A program made the position numbers and the translations under genes. DNA of 13,136 bases from Candidatus Anderseniibacteriota bacterium. Lineage in GTDB: Bacteria; Patescibacteriota; Andersenbacteria; UBA10190. Under the pieces are notes generated by a model. The model worked only from the letters and a program-made list of their open reading frames with translations. It made no database searches and had not been told where the DNA came from. The stretch is taken from positions 1 through 13,136 of the forward strand of contig QIFI01000093.1 of the NCBI GenBank assembly GCA_003229735.1. Reading direction: 5' to 3'. Positions 12,804 through 13,136 of this stretch are shown here, in pieces; the first letter of the stretch is position 1; the number at the start of each line of letters is the position of its first letter.

Positions 12804-13136
12804 ATGCCGCTACGAATAATAATAAGTTTAGATCGACCACATCGGGCGGCCGGGGATATTTTGGGAGTGGTAGTAAGCAAGAAAAGAAAATTACATACCA
12901 GTTTGCCGGCGGGGGCAGTGAGTAATATTGAAGAGTTAATGAAAAAGCGGGGTTTTGATGGGGACTGGGCGAGCAGTGAGACGTTGATTGGGACCAGCAG
13001 GATATCTAGACCCCTGGTAAGTTTGCTGGGAGTGGGAGATTTACAGGCTGGTGAAAATCGAGTGAAGGAAGGGATGCGCCGGGCGGTGGGAAACATGATA
13101 CAGGAGGGGCGGCGCCACGGAGTGAGAGAGGCAGTG
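12804..13136 (+). CDS. probable leucyl aminopeptidase (M17), N-terminal part, cut by the window edge
   Basis: The first 111 residues of a frame that runs off the right edge. It has the layout of the M17 N-terminal macro-like domain: a DILGVVVSKKRKL strand pair (18-30), a NIEELMKKRGFDGDWASSETL segment (41-61), the strand LVSLLGVGD (71-79) in place of the family's 'vlLvGLG', and a helix ENRVKEGMRRAVGNMIQEGRR (84-104) like the 'e.lR.a.g.a....k' helix. The metal-binding catalytic domain lies beyond the window, so activity cannot be judged. The start is supported by the promoter just upstream. The opposite-strand open frame here is a shadow. Confidence 0.7.
   Translation, partial: MPLRIIISLDRPHRAAGDILGVVVSKKRKLHTSLPAGAVSNIEELMKKRGFDGDWASSETLIGTSRISRPLVSLLGVGDLQAGENRVKEGMRRAVGNMIQEGRRHGVREAV

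Noticed and set aside
12722..13096. A 124-codon open frame on the minus strand opposite the aminopeptidase
   Set aside because: It lies over a plus-strand frame with clear M17 N-terminal features and a good promoter; its product is low-complexity and unlike any protein.
1..13136. CRISPR array, tRNA or rRNA genes
   Set aside because: No regularly spaced repeats, cloverleaf-like segments or rRNA core motifs were seen on either strand.

Overview
The window looks like chromosomal sequence from a small-genome bacterium, most probably a member of the Patescibacteria/CPR radiation. This is an inference: most genes lack a Shine-Dalgarno motif, the sigma factor has no region 1.1, the SHMT carries an unusual insertion, ThyX is a double-domain form, and spacing between genes is tight. 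TGA is used as stop and TGG for Trp, so the genetic code is standard. I see no tRNA, rRNA, CRISPR array or transposase gene.

Layout. (1) 1-1793, minus strand: an ABC-2 type exporter operon (ATPase, then a permease overlapping it by 8 bases, then possibly a second permease running off the left edge). (2) 1794-2183: a control region with a palindromic -10 box, a candidate ~100-nt small RNA ending in a clear intrinsic terminator, and copy 1 of a MITE-like inverted-repeat element. (3) 2184-3047: a sigma-70 factor. (4) 3174-6299: an apparent operon of a GH1 beta-glycosidase, an EamA/DMT transporter and a membrane-anchored clan GH-A glycoside hydrolase, suggesting glycan or glycoside handling on both sides of the membrane. 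(5) 6297-6436: copy 2 of the MITE-like element, whose two ends supply the stop codons of the glycoside hydrolase (plus) and of a 40-residue single-span membrane ORF (minus). (6) 6647-7096: a small NlpC/P60-like protein whose terminator lies inside the 3' end of folC. (7) 7066-11691: a folate/thymidylate block, with folC (minus) divergent from a double-domain thyX-like gene (plus) followed by glyA. (8) 11739-12632: a two-span small membrane protein with a near-perfect Shine-Dalgarno sequence, then a SAM methyltransferase. (9) 12804-end: the N-terminal part of a probable M17 leucyl aminopeptidase.

How genes work together: GlyA makes 5,10-methylene-tetrahydrofolate, ThyX uses it to methylate dUMP, and FolC adds glutamates to retain folates; the three adjacent genes form a dTMP/one-carbon module. 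The ABC pair is an exporter of unknown substrate.

Most notable non-gene structure: (a) palindromes with a constant ACACC-N-GGTGT core and differing but self-complementary arms, embedded in frame in variable loops of folC; (b) two copies of a CCACCACAAAATA-ended inverted-repeat element; (c) a promoter/terminator-bounded candidate small RNA; (d) a ThyX-like protein whose two halves each keep a different part of the ThyX signature; (e) extended -10 promoters lying so close to start codons that the GH1 and pepA mRNAs should be leaderless or nearly so.
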